The notes beneath the pieces are model-generated. The model saw only the letters and a list, made by a program, of their open reading frames with translations, was not told where the DNA came from and made no database searches. This document shows positions 61,788 to 64,000 of a stretch of 64,000 nucleotides of DNA, in pieces. The position numbers and the translations under genes were made by a program. The stretch spans positions 5,642,001-5,706,000 of the forward strand of contig OZ252053.1 in the NCBI GenBank assembly GCA_965247965.1. The letters are read 5' to 3'. The stretch comes from UBA7328 sp965247965 (GTDB lineage Bacteria; Bacteroidota; Bacteroidia; Chitinophagales; Saprospiraceae). Position 1 is the first letter of the stretch. Each line of letters begins with the position of its first letter.

Positions 61788-63260
61788 TCACTTCATCTTC
61801 ATGTGGGTAACAGAACCTCTGACTTCTTTTAACCATACCGCATATAATTTCTGTAATCGCTGAGCTACTTCCGGATGCTTTTTGATCAAATTTTGACTCT
61901 CTGAGGGGTCATCTTTGAGATTGAACAGACATGTGCCCTTGAGAAGTTTCGTCCTATTTACAATCCCATTGGTCGGCTTCCTGTTGCTTCTGCCACCGTT
62001 GTGCAGAAGTTTCCAGTCACCTGAACGCAGAGCGTAGCCATTACCCCAGCGCCAGAAGAGGTTTCGTGATTTTTCGATCTTTTCACTGGCATGTGGTATT
62101 GGCTGGCCATCAAGTCTTTTTGTCCATGTGATGGCTGCAGCCTTGAGGCAGGTAGGGAGAATGTCGAGAGTAGAGGTGGGCTGATCGCAAATTTGGCCAG
62201 CTCGCTTATCACCCGGGCGTGAGATGATAAAGGGTACGCGAAGGCCGCCTTCCCAGAGAGTGAACTTGCTGCCGGCGAGTGGACGATTCCAGGCGCCGTT
62301 TGTTGGTGTGCCGCCGTTGTCTGAAAAGAAAATGACAATGGTGTTTTTGTTAAGAGACAATCTTTCCAAAGCATCAAGGATGCGGCCGATGTTGTCGTCG
62401 AGACAGTTGAGATTCGCGAGGTAATAGCGTCGCATTTCATCAGCTGTAATCTCACCCAGTGTAATGTATTTCTCAAACCAATTCGCGTATTTGCCCATGG
62501 TCTTGGGGTCGTAGTTTGGGATCTCTTTTACTTTATACTTATCCAGGTATTTCTTCGGTGCCTGATGAATCAGGTGGTGCACGGCATTGTATGACAGCGT
62601 GACGAAGAAAGGTTTGTTTTTGTGACGGTTAAGAAAGTCGATTGTCGCGTCTGTGAAAATCTCTGTCAAATGCCCGTTTTTGAATGCCTTGGTCCCCCGG
62701 TTGTGCATCAAGGGCCCAAGCACGGCACTGTGTCCATAAGGATCAGGTGTTTGCTTTTCGATTTCCTCGGAGAGAAGAAAGTAATCGTGGCCGTGAGCTG
62801 AAAACCCCAGGAACTCATCGTAGCCATGGTTGAGGGGGTACTCGTGCCCCTTGTTGTTGTTCAGGCCCTTGCCGTAGTCACTTTTACCAAATCGCGCCGT
62901 TACGTAGCCATTTTCCTTCATGATCTCTGCGATGTGGGGAACATCTTTTGGAAGGCCACATCCAAAACCAGCCTTGGGATTCCATCGTGCCTGGTGCTGC
63001 CCTGTATTCCACCCGGCACGCGAAGGGCTGCAGACCGGAGATGTGACATAGGCCTGAGAAAACAAAACACCACGCGCTGCGAGTCGATCCATGTTCGGGG
63101 TGTGTACATCTTTTGCATGATGTTTATAGGCACTCAGATCGGCGTAGCCTTGATCGTCAACAACAATGATGAGGAAATTAGGACGTTGATGTTTATTTGT
63201 TGCCTTATTATCAGTAGCACACGACAGGCAAAGCATTAGAAATAAAATATAGAATCGCAT
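61788..63260 (-). CDS. Formylglycine-dependent sulfatase lipoprotein
   Basis: 490 residues with signal MRFYILFLMLCLSC; ATG 63260 is chosen over TTG 63272. The type I sulfatase fingerprints are present: IIVVDDQGYADLSAY, CSPSRAGWNTG (formylglycine Cys77), RFGKSDYGKG in place of GKWHLG, and IFFSDNGGTP. It de-esterifies sulfated glycans. The upstream gene on the same strand is a probable glycoside hydrolase fragment, 50 bases away. The last codons (HMKMK) border an IS982 remnant. Confidence 0.85.
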   Translation of the reverse strand: MRFYILFLMLCLSCATDNKATNKHQRPNFLIIVVDDQGYADLSAYKHHAKDVHTPNMDRLAARGVLFSQAYVTSPVCSPSRAGWNTGQHQARWNPKAGFGCGLPKDVPHIAEIMKENGYVTARFGKSDYGKGLNNNKGHEYPLNHGYDEFLGFSAHGHDYFLLSEEIEKQTPDPYGHSAVLGPLMHNRGTKAFKNGHLTEIFTDATIDFLNRHKNKPFFVTLSYNAVHHLIHQAPKKYLDKYKVKEIPNYDPKTMGKYANWFEKYITLGEITADEMRRYYLANLNCLDDNIGRILDALERLSLNKNTIVIFFSDNGGTPTNGAWNRPLAGSKFTLWEGGLRVPFIISRPGDKRAGQICDQPTSTLDILPTCLKAAAITWTKRLDGQPIPHASEKIEKSRNLFWRWGNGYALRSGDWKLLHNGGRSNRKPTNGIVNRTKLLKGTCLFNLKDDPSESQNLIKKHPEVAQRLQKLYAVWLKEVRGSVTHMKMK

Positions 63261-63309
63261 TCGATAAATCAATTCTTCTTCTTCTTTTAGAGACCTAACG
63301 CCTTGCCAA

Positions 63310-64000
63310 TCAGAATAGCATGTCCAGTTGTTCGGTCGTTAGTGTGAAGCGAGGCTGGAAATTGTCTGATGAAACATATTCCAAAAGACTCCTCAACATC
63401 TGCTTTTGAGAGAGGGTTCGCTCAGCATCTTTGCCCAGGTTCAATGTGCTGACCAGCAGGCGACCATTCCCAACTTTGGCCTCTAGGATCGTGCTCAAAC
63501 GATAGCTGGTTTTAAAAAAGTCTATCATGTGTACAACGGGTTCGAATTCAAATGGGAGATCGTTGAGGATGAGGGCATAAGAGTCGGTAAGAAGGTCGTA
63601 CCATTGCCAGTCGGAGTGGGACCGTGTTGGGAACTGATCCAGGGAGGGATGCTCCGGATCGCAAAATATCCCCATAGAGCCGTTTGACCTGGCACTCCAA
63701 AACTCCGTCCAAAATTTTGCATCAACAGCCTTGGCAACCGATTCTTTAAAAGGGGTCAAAAGCACCTTTCCTCCTGATCGCAAAGCCGCTTTCACCTCAT
63801 CATTCCACTCCTGAGCCATTAGAATGTCCGAGTCTGGTTGAAGAGGCCCATCATCGGGATACACCCAAAACCGCCACCAGTTCCTGGCCTTACCATCCTC
63901 CAACCAAAGCGTCAATGTCAATTCTTTGGGATCTTTGAATTCTGGCAAGTCAGTGCGAATTGTTCCCAATGTCACCAATTCACCAGTTGGCACATTGATA
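63310..64000 (-). CDS. C-terminal part of a large glycoside hydrolase (GH2-like), partial
   Basis: The frame is open to the right window edge; 230 residues are visible. LTLTLWLEDGKARNWWRFWV followed by YPDD is the pattern found near the C-terminus of planctomycete and Bacteroidota GH2-type hydrolases (usually NDWDFWVYP). A glutamine-amidotransferase-like region (ALRSGGKVLLTPFK) and NGRLLVSTLNLGKDAE follow. No catalytic motif is in view, so the family remains a suggestion. It is followed by the sulfatase gene on the same strand. Confidence 0.6.
   Translation of the reverse strand, partial: INVPTGELVTLGTIRTDLPEFKDPKELTLTLWLEDGKARNWWRFWVYPDDGPLQPDSDILMAQEWNDEVKAALRSGGKVLLTPFKESVAKAVDAKFWTEFWSARSNGSMGIFCDPEHPSLDQFPTRSHSDWQWYDLLTDSYALILNDLPFEFEPVVHMIDFFKTSYRLSTILEAKVGNGRLLVSTLNLGKDAERTLSQKQMLRSLLEYVSSDNFQPRFTLTTEQLDMLF

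Noticed and set aside
62826..63239. 137-codon + strand frame opposite the second sulfatase
   Set aside because: Antisense shadow. The sulfatase motifs on the other strand are unambiguous.

Overview
The window is about 43-45% GC and carries many lipoprotein-type signal peptides. Its spacers hold short GC-rich palindromes (paired CCCGCC/GGCGGG and CCTGCC/GGCAGG arms, and CTTTGCG-type motifs) of a kind I associate with Bacteroidota, especially Saprospiria or Cytophagia. The gene content is that of a marine polysaccharide degrader. Several families (PSCyt1/DUF1549/DUF1553, DUF1501, formylglycine sulfatases, an RbsC with an extra N-terminal domain) are best known from Planctomycetes and other PVC bacteria, so a PVC member or transfer from one cannot be excluded. 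No rRNA, tRNA, CRISPR array, SusC/SusD pair or dedicated transcription regulator was seen.

Layout. 1-9.7 kb (+ strand) is a fructan or sugar island: the tail of a c-type cytochrome, a GH32 lipoprotein, a ribose-type ABC importer (binding protein, fused ATPase, permease), a divergent AroE-like dehydrogenase, a GH32-like propeller and a DUF4432 epimerase-like lipoprotein. 9.7-32.1 kb (+) is a tandem array of five about 1020-residue PSCyt1-DUF1549-DUF1553 dihaem proteins and four Tat-exported DUF1501 proteins. It shows clear gene-conversion mosaics and one frameshifted member. 32.2-35.1 kb (+) holds a PfkB sugar kinase, a VOC protein and an aldo/keto reductase resembling L-galactose/L-fucose dehydrogenases.

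35.1-41.4 kb (-) holds a UPF0175/DUF3368 toxin-antitoxin pair, a GH2 enzyme, an intact IS1182-type insertion sequence with a 6-bp target duplication, and an SDR. 41.6-47.1 kb (+) has a glycosyltransferase remnant, a TIM-barrel isomerase-like protein, a cytochrome-linked sorbosone-dehydrogenase-like protein, an enolase-superfamily protein and a DUF3800 remnant. 47.2-53.6 kb (-) is a seven-gene operon: ROK kinase, cupin phosphoglucose-isomerase-like protein, cyclase-family hydrolase, 2-oxoacid dehydrogenase E1 alpha and beta, a lipoyl domain that stands alone, and the rhamnose symporter RhaT. 53.7-64 kb holds a second GH32, two sulfatases, L-rhamnonate dehydratase, L-rhamnose mutarotase, a GH42 enzyme, an IS982 remnant and the end of a probable large glycoside hydrolase.

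Together the genes suggest extracellular trimming of a sulfated, rhamnose-, galactose- or fructose-containing glycan (GH32, GH2, GH42, sulfatases). Uptake would be by RhaT and the ABC importer. Oxidation would follow a non-phosphorylative rhamnose route (mutarotase, dehydrogenase, dehydratase). The periplasmic haem proteins and DUF1501 array have an unknown but probably related role.

Two dispersed repeats deserve attention. A heptamer-based repeat (GGACGGT and variants) begins at or within a few bases of the stop codon of about nine genes. A hairpin element containing CCGCGT/ACGCGG includes or abuts the start codon of three genes.
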